A DNA stretch of 64,000 nucleotides from positions 193,448,477 through 193,512,476 of the forward strand of contig OU015492.1 in assembly GCA_907164885.2 (NCBI GenBank), read 5' to 3'. Of the stretch, positions 1 to 11,363 are shown piece after piece. The notes below the pieces were generated by a model. It was not told the origin of the DNA and searched no databases. It saw only the letters and a list, made by a program, of their open reading frames with translations. The number at the start of each line of letters is the position of its first letter. The first letter of the stretch is position 1. The DNA comes from Dolomedes plantarius. Taxonomy: Eukaryota; Arthropoda; Arachnida; Araneae; Dolomedidae. A program made the translations under genes and the position numbers.

Positions 1-480
1 TACACACTACACATTACTCAGGTTTGAAGAATGTATCAAATTTATGTTTATAAATTTATCAAATTATGTTAATAAATTTTATACTGGGGAAGTACAAGTT
101 TTTTGGGTTAATTATTAAAGTAGTACTGTTTTACATACTATAATCTCATTCTAAATTTAAAAAAAACAAACTGTAACCTTAGATCGAGTGGAAAGATGAT
201 TTAGCTTTAATGGTTGGTATTAATGTTATCTTAACTTTCAAATTTGGGTAAATGTATCTTAATACAAAATGAGGTTTTGTTCTAACAAGTAAATTTTTAG
301 GTAATAACAAAGATCAGTATTTGGTAATACCTAAAAATACATAAGGCAAAACTGGAAAGAATACTAGAAATATGAAGGCAAAAAAATAATAAAAGTGAAA
401 GGGTTGATATCAGAGGTTAATCGTCAATGAAATAAATAATAATAAAAAGCATATAAACAAAAGGGTCCTACGCAAAACTT
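1..480. other. AT-rich stretch, no gene seen
   Basis: AT-rich non-coding DNA with frequent stops in all frames. No element ends, RNA gene or splice-flanked ORF are visible. Confidence 0.6.
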
Positions 481-856
481 AGAAACACTGCCGGCGGTCC
501 GATTCTGGTAGAATGCTGGCATGATGCCCGGACCTACGGCACATTGCTGTTTACGAGATGGGTAGATGACGGTATGTCGACACCAATTATTGCTCCCGTA
601 ACCGGCCCGTCAACCTCCGGTTACGTTCCGGCTATCTGTCCGCATCGATGGCTTAATCGCGGCTGCCTAACGGTTCGTAGTCGGATGAACGATGGCTCGA
701 ATCCTACCGGAAGCGGCCCGGCAGTCGACGGGGTAGTCGCGGGCGAGAGGACACAGCCGTGACGGAAACGATACTGACCTAATGCGCCGGCCCGGCAGTG
801 GTGAAATCGGCTGGCCGGAACCTTCCGACCCCTGCCCGATGCCTTTGTGTTTGTTG

Positions 857-858
<2 letters not shown>
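481..858. other. GC- and CpG-rich island of unknown nature
   Basis: About 370 bases rich in G, C and CpG, in sharp contrast to the AT-rich surroundings, running straight into a (TA)n array. Short open frames exist on both strands (for example 544-762 plus), but none resembles a protein I know and they overlap each other. It could be part of an unrecognised repeat, an LTR or SINE fragment, or a promoter island. No terminal repeats or target duplication are seen. Confidence 0.45.

Positions 859-906
<48 letters not shown>
859..906. repeat. (TA)24 microsatellite, left flank of mariner-like element
   Basis: Uninterrupted TA dinucleotides that end at the left inverted terminus of the element at 907. 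A second TA array starts at the element's other end. Confidence 0.97.
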
Positions 907-910
<4 letters not shown>

Positions 911-1172
911 GGGTTCCCACCTATAACCGTCACATACCCCTTAACTTCTAAAAGGTGACAACTTAGGCCATAAAGTTGGTATCTACTTATAGAAAAAGGC
1001 TATGCGCTACTCGATGAAACAAATTACAACGCCATCTATGTGCAAATTTTGGAATTAGCGTTTTTATCTCAAAAACGGTGCGAGATACGGGGAAATAGTC
1101 AATTACAACGTTTTTCAGCATCATCGATTCAGTGAGAAAAGACACCTTGTGCGCATTAATACTCAAAACAGA
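907..1172 (+). repeat. Left terminal inverted repeat of the mariner-like element
   Basis: It pairs with 2722-2987 in inverted orientation over about 265 bp with scattered mismatches and small indels. The outer 30 bp and the block around 1020-1110 are best conserved. Confidence 0.85.
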
Positions 1173-1559
1173 AAGTTAAAAATGAACATTTGTTTTGTCT
1201 TGATTTTCAACACTACGGCGTCATGAAACGCGAGCGAAGCTCGAAAAGACCACGTCGAGGACTAAATACCAGCCTGTGTTGTGGCGCAGGGGAGACGCAA
1301 GCGATTCGCATTCATGAGGGCCATGCTTCTGTCTCCACCAGTTGCTAGTTTTACTGAATGTTCCTACAAACTATGAAAACTTCTGGACTATGAAAACAGT
1401 AAACAACCCTGTCTGGTATAAAAATCACCCGGATTTCATGTATTATGAAAATGAGGATGGAACATTATACATGTTCACCAGAGACTAGTGTAGTATAAAA
1501 CGTATGTTTTTGCTGGGTTGTATGTTAAAGCTGTGGGTTATGGAAAAAATTGGCATTAC

Positions 1560-2620
1560 AGAGTATTGCGAGATATTAATTTACGGAGAATTTGCCTAAC
1601 GCAGCTGCAAGGCTGCTTTAGGTAAAAGCAGCTGCAAGGCTGTATCGGGAACGATTTCTGCAGGCCCGCATCGTACACGGCGGACCATCGTAAAATTTGT
1701 AAAACGTTTAAGGGAGACTGGCTGCTTGACCAGCCGACCTCGAGTTCGTATACCTCGTTAACGTAGGACCCAAAGTGCAAAAGAAATATGTGTTAACATA
1801 TGTGCTGCTCTCTCGCCCATCCTCAGAGCAGTACAAAAATTATCAGTGACAACTGTGGCCTCTTAAAAAGCCAAGTTCGGAAAATCCTCAATGATTTAGG
1901 TTTTCATCCATACTGATCCACACCCGTGGAAGGATTGCTGCCAAGAGATTCTGAGAGACGTTACACCTTGTGCTACTTTGTGATTAATAACTTAGAGGTT
2001 CATCCAACATTCCTAGCAGACATAATGTGGACAGATGAGGCATGTTTTTCGCGTAAAGGAATGTGGAATAGACAGAACATTCGTACCTGGTCGATGTTAA
2101 ATCCGAGATATGCTGTCGAAGTTCGACATCAAGTACGCTGGTCGATAAATGTTTGGTGCGGATTTTTCATGACAGGCTCATAGGACCTGTATTTTACGAG
2201 GGAAAGTTAACGGGATAATGGTACTTAGAACTTCTGCATGATGTAATAACCGACTTTGTTGATAATCTACCGTTGCACCAACTAAGAAATGTATGATTCC
2301 AACACGACGGCGCCCCTCCGCATAAGACATCAAACGTTAAGCAGTACCTAATGGAGGCATTCGAGAATGAAGTCATCCGGTATGGTGGTTTCGAAGAGTG
2401 GCACCCGCGCTTGACCCCATTGGACTTCGTCTTATGGGGACGCATAAAAGGGAAGGTTTGTGCGACTTCTCCACCAACATTGTAGGATCTTCGACGACGC
2501 ATTACTGGTGATTGTGCCTCCGTAAGACCTGCCATGTTGCACAATGTGCAACGAGAAATCCAGTCCAGAATGTAAATGTGTATAGTGGCTCATGGAGAGC
2601 ATTTTCAGCAACATAAATAA
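1560..2620 (+). pseudogene. Decayed mariner-like (DDxD) transposase
   Basis: Remnant of a cut-and-paste transposase. Reading frames in succession give an N-terminal helix-turn-helix region (about 1600-1740, with RLRETGCLTSRPR), a linker ending KILNDLGFHPY (about 1870-1915), then the catalytic core: first Asp in MWTDEACFSR (about 2026-2055), second Asp in FQHDGAPPHKTSN (about 2297-2335) and a third acidic residue, Asp, in PRLTPLDFVLWG. I count 38 residues between the second and third, unlike the 34 of mariner or Tc1. The C-terminus ends GEHFQQHK before a TAA at 2618-2620. It is broken by a frameshift near 2178, TGA at 2294, TAG near 2485 and other stops. A 15-bp piece is tandemly duplicated near 1602-1640. 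Confidence 0.85.
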
Positions 2621-2721
2621 ATGATCCTGAAGATAAGGAAGTGTCTCAGTTTCTTTATTCTGCTCTTTATGACATGACAATTTTTGAAATCGTGACCAAA
2701 CAAAAGTTTATTTTCTACATT

Positions 2722-2987
2722 CTGTTTTAAGTATTAATGTACGCAAGGTGTCTTTTCTTACTAAATTTATGATGCTGAACAACTTTGTAATTGACTTTTT
2801 TCCCGTATCTCGTACCGATTTTGAGATAAAAAAGCTAATTCCAAAATTTGCCAATAGATGGCGTTGTAAGCTGTCTCATCGAGTAGCTTATGGCCTTTTT
2901 ACTATACCTAGACATCAACTTTAGGGCCTAAGCTATTACCGTTTAGACGTTAAGGGGGGTGTAACGGATATAGTTGGGGACCATGTA
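2722..2987 (-). repeat. Right terminal inverted repeat of the mariner-like element
   Basis: Reverse complement of the left arm at 907-1172. It ends next to the (TA)n array that starts at 2991. Confidence 0.85.
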
Positions 2988-2989
2988 TC

Positions 2990-2990
<1 letters not shown>

Positions 2991-3037
<47 letters not shown>
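2991..3037. repeat. (TA)n microsatellite, right flank of mariner-like element
   Basis: Perfect TA repeat of about 47 bp, 3 bp beyond the right terminus of the element. Confidence 0.97.
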
Positions 3038-3040
<3 letters not shown>

Positions 3041-4483
3041 GTATCTACAACAAATTCATTTTTTCTGATTATTCGTAACTCGAATGTAAACATACAAGAG
3101 TAATTCTATAAGTTATATACAACCCATTGTATATTTTTTTAGTATTATTTCCCAGTATTTCATCCATATAACGCTCAGACGTATTGACATAATTGTACCG
3201 AATTAAAAATTTTTTTCTTTTCCTCATGAGTTAGTAATCATTTAATCTTCTACCACATCTAGTAACAATGGAGTACGAAAAGCGTTTTAAAATACGGAGA
3301 AAAGTTTTGCAATTCCATTGTGGCAGGCACTAATCATATGCACTTTTACCCATACCCACCATTAATTCCTCCTGGCTTCTTTATGGCAGTACCCTATTGG
3401 TAAACAAACATTCCTTCCTCTAAGGAGTCATCGCAGAAACATCCATGGTTTGTCGGGATTTCACTGGGGGTCAATGTAGATATAGCTTACAGTGCAGACT
3501 GCCTTACGCCAGTCTGGAAAAACGTTCCTACCTAACCTAAATTACATACCTAAATTAATGGAAAGCAGAACCAAGTTCACAAACAATAATAAGTATCAAT
3601 GTCCAAATATTTGAAAGAGACTTTCATATAAATGATATGACTTGAAGCAAAATATCTTCAATAGTTTTAAATCAGAAAATAAAGCTCTTGTCAGTCAAAT
3701 GATTCAAACAGTCGAAAAATTGAAGATTTAGTTAACATGAGACTCGTTTGACGCAAGTTAATCCATTGATGAATATGCATACATATACAACAATACGTAT
3801 TTGAGATTTAATTTGTGTAAAGAAAAATAAATTTATGAACTGGTTATTGCGTTTAATCGACCCTTGTATTATGACGAATAAAGGTATTATTTTAGATGTA
3901 AATTTGTAATTTTGAATAACAGATCCCTTATGAGATATTCTTATTCTTCCTGTTTATAGTACCATATAACTTCGAAATAAAAATTGACTTTAAGTTAACT
4001 TTAACTAATCTTTCTGAGGGCTGAGAAAAATTGAATAATGCATCATAAAATACGAAAGCTCTTCCGAAAGAAACCATCAAACAAGCAGTAACCTAAATGA
4101 TTAAAAGCGATTCCCATTAACATGGATTGCTTTCGAAAAAGGCAGGTCAGTGGTCTGATGTTTATGTTTTCCCAGTTGTAATTACGGTAATTTGGGATAC
4201 AATTCGAAGACGTTAAAACCGCCTTTGTCAGCATTCATTAAATAACAACATACAGAGTTAATGATTGATAAAATCCCACGTGGAATGTGGGATACGGAAA
4301 ACTGCTCTCACAACAAAATGGTTTTTCTGCTGTGGGAACATGTTTTATAAATTAAGGCACAACGCTGCTGATAAAGAGAGAAGCTTTGTTGTTATAGTTT
4401 TCTGTGCCATGTGGGATAGTGGTTGCCAAAGATATAACAATTTATTTGTTTATTTCTGTATGAAACTCAAAGGGGGAATATAT
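3038..4483. other. AT-rich stretch with one higher-complexity block
   Basis: No gene recognised. The segment 3330-3540 has a more balanced base composition than its flanks and may be an old unclassified repeat, but no terminal repeats, poly(A) or ORF support a call. Confidence 0.5.
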
Positions 4484-4491
4484 GATATAGG

Positions 4492-5278
4492 ACAGGGGTT
4501 CTTAAACTTATGTAGTTCGAGGACCCCTCTTGAACAACATTTCTTTTTGTGTACCCCATCCAACTATAGGTATTTTAAGTCGTTTTTGAGACTTAATTTC
4601 TGGCTCAATAATCTCATAGCCACTACGTTATAATAAATATTGGTAAAAATGTTCACTGGTTATTTTAATAAATGGTCTTGCACATTTATAGAGACGAACA
4701 TTTTTATTAGGACATTGAATAAAAAACATAAAATGAATAAAAACAGTAGTAAAAAGCATTTAAAAAGTTACAAATCATAATACATTAAACTCATATAAAC
4801 ATTTCTTGGTCAAATATTGGTCAAAATAAATCTATCTTATTATAATATGTTTTCTGTAAATGATTTTTACTTAATGAGATGGGTGCAGTGGTTCTCTTGA
4901 AACCAGAACCCCAATGTCAGGCTCTATGTTGGAAAGTTTTATTCTGAGGTCCGCTTCTACATTGAGTTTGTTTCTATACTTTGATTTCATATATATAACA
5001 GTACCGAAAAAGCCTGTATACATAAATATGTTGTGCAGAACAGAATAAAATGTTGGAGGGCTTCATTTGCAAGTGCAGGTTAATAAGTTCTGAGAAATAA
5101 CCAAAAGTTTGTGAGTTCAGTTTTGTTGAATTGTAGTTTCAAAGACATATCGCATGTTAATTACATGAGAATATCTTGTTCAAGTATAGATTGTTAATGT
5201 CCAAATTGTTTCGCGGACCCCTGGTAATGGTTACGCGAACCCCCAGGGATCTGCGGACCACAGTTTAAGAATCTATAA
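4492..5278. mobile_element. Non-autonomous hAT-type element (MITE)
   Basis: A 787-bp element flanked by a perfect 8-bp direct repeat GATATAGG (4484-4491 and 5279-5286), the duplication size of hAT transposons. Inverted termini read CAGGGGTTCTTAAACT on the left and, reverse-complemented, GATTCTTAAACTGTGG on the right. Subterminal blocks contain GGACCCCT (left) and GCGGACCCCTGG / GCGAACCCCCAGG (right), typical of hAT ends. No transposase ORF lies inside. Confidence 0.8.
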
Positions 5279-5286
5279 GATATAGG

Positions 5287-7416
5287 GGTTCTTGAAAAAA
5301 AAAGTTCCGGTAAATATCGATGCTATTAAAAATACTTACGTTTTTATTATCACCTTCAACAAAAAGACTAAAAGTAACAAGGCGAATCTGTGACCACGTC
5401 TTTAGAGAGCAATGTACAACTTGCTAACAGAAGAAATACCATTTTTGTTACAGCGGGCAGTTCCCAGCTCTCGTAGATGCATACAATTAATATTTGATTA
5501 CATTAATATAATGTTAACCTTTAAGGGGAGTCATCACCTTTAGACAATTTGAAAACAAAGAATTTTTGCTTTTTTGTCGAACTTTTATAATTTTTTTGTT
5601 ATTGTCCATTATATATGAAGTTTTCAGTATTAGTTCTCTAAACATTATAGATTATGTTTCCTGAATTAATTTTATTACAAGTAAATAAGAATTATATTTA
5701 TTAAGTAAGAAGTGAGTGTATTTTCTGAAAATTTAAAATTTTTACTGACACAAAACGCGTAGACTTACAACAACACTTACTCAGTTTCAGTAATAATTTT
5801 TGAATTTTTGAGATGTTAAAACATTAGGTATATTTCTACACCTATTTAAATTTTAAAACACTCAAAAATATTTTATCCAGGACAATCAGATTTTAAAAAA
5901 AACTGGAAAAGTCCATTAAAATTACAAGTCAAAAGCTATAAATTCATAGTGAAATAATTTTTTAAGAAAAAATTACGTGCATATTTTTGGTAGATTTTGA
6001 CATATTTTTGGTATCATTATACACCTATCGTGAAAATATGAAAGCAATATCTGCAGTAGTTTCTTTTATACAGTGAGCGCAAGCATGAAAATGATCATTA
6101 CGAGTAAAAGGCTATTAAATTTCCCTCAATGGTAATGTTTCCATTGAAACTGATTCTTTCATGTCATTGTTTTTAATGTTCTAGTAGGAATATTTAAACA
6201 CGGTTTGATTTAAATGATTCAGAAATGTGCAAATATTCTAAAAATGCAAAAAAATAAAATTCGATTTTTTGAAGGTTCAAAGGGGATGACTCTCGATAAT
6301 CTATGTTTGTACGCAACTGGAATTTTCCATAAGCCATTTCACAAAACACTGTCAATATGTCACCTTGTATGATTTCCCAATAAAGTACCAGTACCATAGA
6401 CATCGAAAAATAGCTCATGGATGTCTGTAGTACGAGTAAGACGGGAAATTTAAACAGATCTCGGCAAATATCTGTGAACAACGGAAATCTTATCTATATC
6501 AGCAAAATATTTACATAGCACACCATGTATCCATAATTACTTGCCTCGTGCTATTGGTTCCTCACACATTAGTTATTTGTATGATAATAAATATTGATTA
6601 ATTATACCAACTCATCACATTTTCACTTTTTAATGACACAATTGACATAATCTGGACTCTCCTCATAACATTTTTACTTAATTCTTGGTAAGTAATACAT
6701 GTCTTAGTAGTCAGCTGAAAACCTCTAAACAAGTAAGTTTACGTCATGTCATCAGTAAAGAAATAAGCCGCAGTACACTCGTATTTTCAATGTATTCTCC
6801 AACGTAGGACATGCTTCTCCAACCAGACTTTACTGATTGTCTGAATCCGCGGTCATTTTAATCTGGTGCATTACCCTGGAAGGTTCATTTGTTCAAATTG
6901 ATTCAATACTCCTCTACATTTCTCAGGTATCATTTTCACCACTTCCCTTGTCTACTACAATCCATAGTTTACGTACGTTTTTGTTAAGTTTTGGTACCAG
7001 TGACCTTGCCAAATAAATAATAATGCCAAAATAAATAATAGTGCCAAATAAATAATAGTGATAATAAGAAACACGACCTTGCCAAATAAAGTTTTTGTGT
7101 TTTTTTAAAGCATATGTTACCAATCTGAATAACTATGAATAACTGTTTATCCATGATAAGTTACGTCTCAACAGAACGGAAGCTATTTACCACAAACCTG
7201 TCGTAATTAAGTGAACACTATGGAATCAAACATTTAGCCCAAAGCAGAATATTATTTCCTTATTATTAAATATAAAGACATCAGTCATAACGGTTTTACA
7301 GTTTTTAAATAGTGGGATTTCTTGCTTTAATCACGTCCTATTTCTAGTACATTTATTTTCTGTTCTCTTAATAACAATATAATCAGTAAATTGGCACGCA
7401 GAAATTTTTTTAAGTA

Positions 7417-7421
<5 letters not shown>
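5287..7421. other. AT-rich intergenic or intronic DNA
   Basis: No coding region, RNA gene or element ends recognised. Open frames such as 6194-6481 (minus) have no recognisable protein character. Confidence 0.5.

Positions 7422-7467
<46 letters not shown>
7422..7467. repeat. (TA)n microsatellite
   Basis: About 23 TA units, followed by a short GTGTGT. Confidence 0.95.
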
Positions 7468-7473
<6 letters not shown>

Positions 7474-9227
7474 CTAACACATGATGAAAAATGTATGCTA
7501 AAGATTTAGAGAGAGAAAATTAGATTTCCTCCACCAAAAAAAGTTTGATAATTTTCTAGACTTAAGTTTTGAGTAAATGTTTACGTATTTTTATTACTGA
7601 TTTGTTTGCTAATACAGAAATTTTCCTTCTTCTGTAGTCCAGTTTTTTAGACTGTAAAATTTACTCAATATTAATTATGCAAAATCTTCTTAAAATTTTG
7701 CCAACGGGAAATTCTTATCCTACTAAAGGTCAGTAGTTTAATATTTAAATTGCTAATTTCGCGTTTATATTAAAAATTAGTTTAAGTTTTAAGAAAACGT
7801 TTAAAAAAGCAACAGATTAAGAAAGATTAAGCAAGATATGCATCACTTGGAACCTTTTATTTTCGTCCTAATAATTTATTCTAGAACAGTGCAAATTTAA
7901 TAAATTCATAATTAACTATACAGTAATTATTGATTATCCTTATGCGCCTAAAAAAATGCCATGACATATTAAAGCTTTGTTTAAAACATAAAAATTTCAA
8001 ATTCATGCATTTTCTCAATGAATTTTTAAGTTAAATATCATTATGAAAATCCTTTATAAATACATTAGTCGTGTAAGTTTTGTGTGCAAACTAATTGAAT
8101 CGTATAATATTTGATATGCGAAAGTTTTTTGTACTACGAAATATTAATTTAGCCATAGAACCGTTTCAAAAGAAACATTATGTAAATATTTTTGACAGAC
8201 CATAATTGTAACTTATTACCATCAGAAAAATCCATTTTGCATTTTGAAACACGAATAAGAAAGTGATTTGCTGTTTTTGGGGGTATTTAAACTATTATTA
8301 CTTTTTATATTATTATATAATTCAACCGTTTGAATGAAAAATTCTTAGCTTATTCTTCGATGTACATTGATGACGATTTATTATAGTTTCAATCAACGAA
8401 TCTTTCATGACTTAAAGGAAACTTTGGGAAAATGCAAAACAATAAAACAAAACTTCTTATTTTCCCCAATGAAATTAAAAGGGTAGGCATAAATGCCCAA
8501 TTTAAACAATTTGGGGACTGTTGTCAGTGATAATCACATTTTGTAGTACTCGGCATGACAGTGAACTATTAATTGGTTCGAAACATATCGCCACCCCTTT
8601 AATTAAATTGTGGAATATACTAAATAGTTGTGTCTTCCTAAAGTCTTTCATGCTCCTAAATTATTGTTTTCCTTCTTTCGTGTCTTCAGTTTTCCTCATT
8701 AAACTATAAATGTAAAGATCAGACCTTCCTAAAATTTCTCTCTTGAACTGTAGTCCGTATAATAGCATTTTTCATGCATTCGGATAAATATTCATCCACA
8801 TATTGTGAAGTTAATTTAATCGGAGATCATTTGACGTCCAAGCCTCTTTTTAATTGTTGTTTGGTTTTTCCTCTCTGTAATTCATTTAATTATTTTCCAC
8901 TGTCTGTTGCTATATGCTCCTTCAGATATAATGAATTTAAGCTATCAGTAATTAGACAGATATTAGGTAAGTCTTTGGTTTGCAAAGTCCTCAACATTTT
9001 ACGTGTTTAGATTGCACAAGATGGTAATTTCATAAAGGACCGCAAATTATAAATTAGGTTTAAAGAATAAAAAAACATAATCCCTGATTCTTCAGAGCTA
9101 AAAATGTGGTTGAATTTTCACATTCCCATTAAATGCATTATCATTCTTCATTAGATGTTTCAAAGTCAATTTACTTTCTACACATGATGCGTTTTGAACA
9201 CTTAATCTGAAAAAATTAACTCGCATA
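7468..9227. other. AT-rich stretch, no gene seen
   Basis: Low-complexity AT-rich DNA. Short open frames (8521-8709, 8774-9010) show no recognisable domains. Confidence 0.5.
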
Positions 9228-10258
9228 CACTATCTTCCAATAAGTATATGGACACCTGTGACAGAAAAGAAAAACTAAATTTATTCATATTCAATAGTTG
9301 GTATGTATTAATTACCAACTGTGAACCTCCACGAGAGGCAATTTCAACCTCAACCCTCCAGGGCATGCTTTCCACAAGTCCTTGTATGGCGGCTAGTAGT
9401 ATTTTCTTCCACTCGCATTGGAGAAAACACGTAAATTCCTTCCCCGATTTTGGAAGGTTATTGCACCCCTTAATTCGGCGATCCAACTCGTCCCAGAGGT
9501 TCTCAATAGGGTTCAGGTCTGGGATCTGGGCAAGCCAATCCATTCGGTTAACCCCATTGTCACCATACTAATCCATGGTGGACCTCACAACATGACAGCT
9601 GGCGTTGTCTCCTGGAAGTAGCATGGGTCCAACCCGTATAACTGCCCCAACGTAGACAGCAGATTGACATCCAGAATAGCGCAGTAGGCGTAGGCGTTTA
9701 GCTTACCATGTATTGGGATCAAGGGTCCCAGAGAATCAAAGGTCAAAGAGATCAAGGGAGAAACGCCCCCAGACCATAATTCCACGTCAGCCAAACTTTA
9801 CTGTGGACACAAGGCATTCTGGCAGGAGGCGTTCTCCAGGCAGACGCCAGACCCAGTCAATGCCATCCGATTGGTAGAAGGTGAAACTTGATTCGTCGCT
9901 CCAGAGAACCCGTTTCCATTGATCGACGATCCCCTTTCGACGTGCTTTTCACCACATTGACCGAGCAACGCGGTTGGACTTCGTGATCAAAGGCTTATGG
10001 GTGGCAGCACGAACCTGAAAACCAAGTAGATGTGCCTCTCTACGGAAGGTATTCATCGAAACAACACTCCCGGATGTCTGTTGAAACTCCTGGAGTATCT
10101 AGGTGATCGGTTTGGTGCGGTTCTTCCGAATTTCTCTGGACAATACCCATCGGCCTCTATCTCCCAGTTTCGTGGGTCTGCCAACTCGGGGCACATTCCA
10201 AAAATCACTGCTCACCTTCCACTTCTGAAGTACAGTATTGTGGTACTAGTTCCATAAT
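9228..10258 (-). mobile_element. 5'-truncated Tc1-like element
   Basis: The 3' terminus (left end here) is CACTATCTTCCAATAAGTAT directly after a TA at 9226-9227, a Tc1-type inverted terminus. The transposase reads on the minus strand. The opposite terminus and the first part of the helix-turn-helix region are missing; recognisable homology stops near 10258. Confidence 0.8.
9310..10258 (-). pseudogene. Decayed Tc1-like (DD34E) transposase
   Basis: Minus-strand remnant of a Tc1 transposase. Pieces in order: GRPRKL at the end of the DNA-binding part (about 10175), [12 protein letters not shown] with the first catalytic Asp (about 9885-9910), LGPLIPIHGKLNAYAYCAIL (about 9670-9730), the DNASCHV motif with the second Asp (about 9600) and DWLAQIPDLNPIENLWDEL with the catalytic Glu (about 9490-9540). 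The spacing between the second Asp and the Glu counts as 34 once a 1-bp insertion near 9612 is allowed for. Stops interrupt it at several points, and the open frame 9202-9543 runs past the element end into flanking DNA. Confidence 0.85.
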
Positions 10259-10787
10259 ATATCTTTAAAAGAAGAAGAAAATTATTACTCACCAAAAATA
10301 CTTGGAATCTATAACTTATCTTTGAGGTTTAGATGCATTATTTTACGGTTTTTAATAAACACTTAGAAGTGAACGTGTGTGTAGCTCTATTAGAGAACTA
10401 TAGACAGTACTATTCTGTATATATCTATATTGCAGAAAAGCAATTAATATTTCTAACGAACGTTCCTGAAATTAAAATATTTGTTATGTATTTAACAGAC
10501 TATATAAGAATATGTTGTGCATTAGTAGCCCGTAGTGGTGATAATTATTATGAAATAGATAGCAAATATTTGTGACTGTAGTGTGTTATTTGGGATAATC
10601 TAATTAAATATTTATTTGCATTGCGTCCACGTTAAATCATGTTTACCCCAAAAGTCTAAATTAAATTGGAAATTTCGATTTGCCAATGACTTCTCACTTC
10701 TCACTCAATGAATGATAACACAAGTGTCTTTCTGACTAGAACATATTCCGCCATTTTAATATGTTTATCCAAAATATTTCATGGAAA
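10259..10787. other. AT-rich stretch, no gene seen
   Basis: Lies between the truncated Tc1 and the LTR element. The open frame 10333-10575 has no recognisable features. Confidence 0.45.
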
Positions 10788-10791
10788 TACT

Positions 10792-11229
10792 TGTAAGGTA
10801 TACACAAGATTCGATTCACAAGAATCGAACTTTTGAATGAATGAATTAAAGAAGCTGCTTCAGATATGCTAATTTCGGCATACGCGCTTAGTATAAATAC
10901 CACGCAGCGTCATTAATAAAAAAAGAGGTTGTGAAGGTTGAAAAGGTGTTATCCTGCGCTAGTGCTTAGCGGGCCAGAAGTTTACATGGCAGTACTGCTG
11001 GTTTGACTTACTGTTCGTGAGTATAAAAATATATTGTTCTTGAAAGCTGTGTTTATACATTCCGTACAAGTAGTACGCATGCTTATTGCTGTAAAAGCCA
11101 ATTATATGTGCAACGAATTCAATAAACATTGTTTCATGTATAAACTGTGTTTGCTTCAAATTCAAATAGAGTGCCACTTCAAATTATATACACCCAAGTC
11201 TGGGTAGAAGGGAAAATAGATTCTCTATA
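10792..11229 (+). repeat. 5' LTR
   Basis: Begins TGTAAGG and ends CTCTATA. It contains a near-terminal palindrome TTCGATTC-ACAA-GAATCGAA, a TATAAA box at 10892-10897 and an AATAAA polyadenylation signal at 11121-11126. This order gives a plausible U3-R-U5 layout. Confidence 0.9.
10892..10897 (+). promoter_or_regulatory. TATA box of the 5' LTR
   Basis: TATAAA lies about 100 bp into the LTR and about 225 bp upstream of the AATAAA. It is conserved at 13976-13981 in the 3' LTR and in both solo LTRs. Confidence 0.65.
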
Positions 11230-11230
11230 C

Positions 11231-11241
11231 TGGCGCCCGAA
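11231..11241 (+). promoter_or_regulatory. Primer-binding site of the LTR element
   Basis: TGGCGCCCGAA starts 2 bp after the 5' LTR and is complementary to a tRNA 3' end of the kind used by many LTR elements to prime minus-strand DNA synthesis. Complementarity beyond 11 nt is not evident. Confidence 0.75.
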
Positions 11242-11363
11242 ATTATCTATACCCTGGTAGTTAGCGTTACATTTGTAACGAACAACATAATTGAAATTAA
11301 AAACTGTGTACTGTGTACTTATATTGATAAAATTGTTGCAAGTACTTATATACTATTTCAAAA

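Larger units (their letters stand above)
907..2987 (+). mobile_element. Long-TIR Tc1/mariner-superfamily element
   Basis: Element of about 2.08 kb bounded by imperfect inverted repeats of about 265 bp (907-1172 and 2722-2987, roughly 80% identical by eye). Both arms carry the string ACGCCATCTAT and, further in, TTTTGGAATTAGC. The outer ends read GCAGGGTTCCCA and, reverse-complemented, ACATGGTCCCCA. A decayed transposase lies between the arms. Both ends abut (TA)n arrays, as expected for an element that targets TA, so the exact terminal bases are ambiguous by 2-3 nt. The interior between about 1180 and 1550 is not recognised. Confidence 0.85.

Noticed and set aside
9248..9571. Plus-strand 107-codon frame
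   Set aside because: Antisense shadow of the minus-strand Tc1 transposase remnant.
11231..11241. Lentivirus-like origin suggested by the primer-binding site
   Set aside because: The same 11 bases are used by many LTR retrotransposons, and the gag, 4-bp duplication and LTRs are of Ty3/Gypsy type with no envelope gene.
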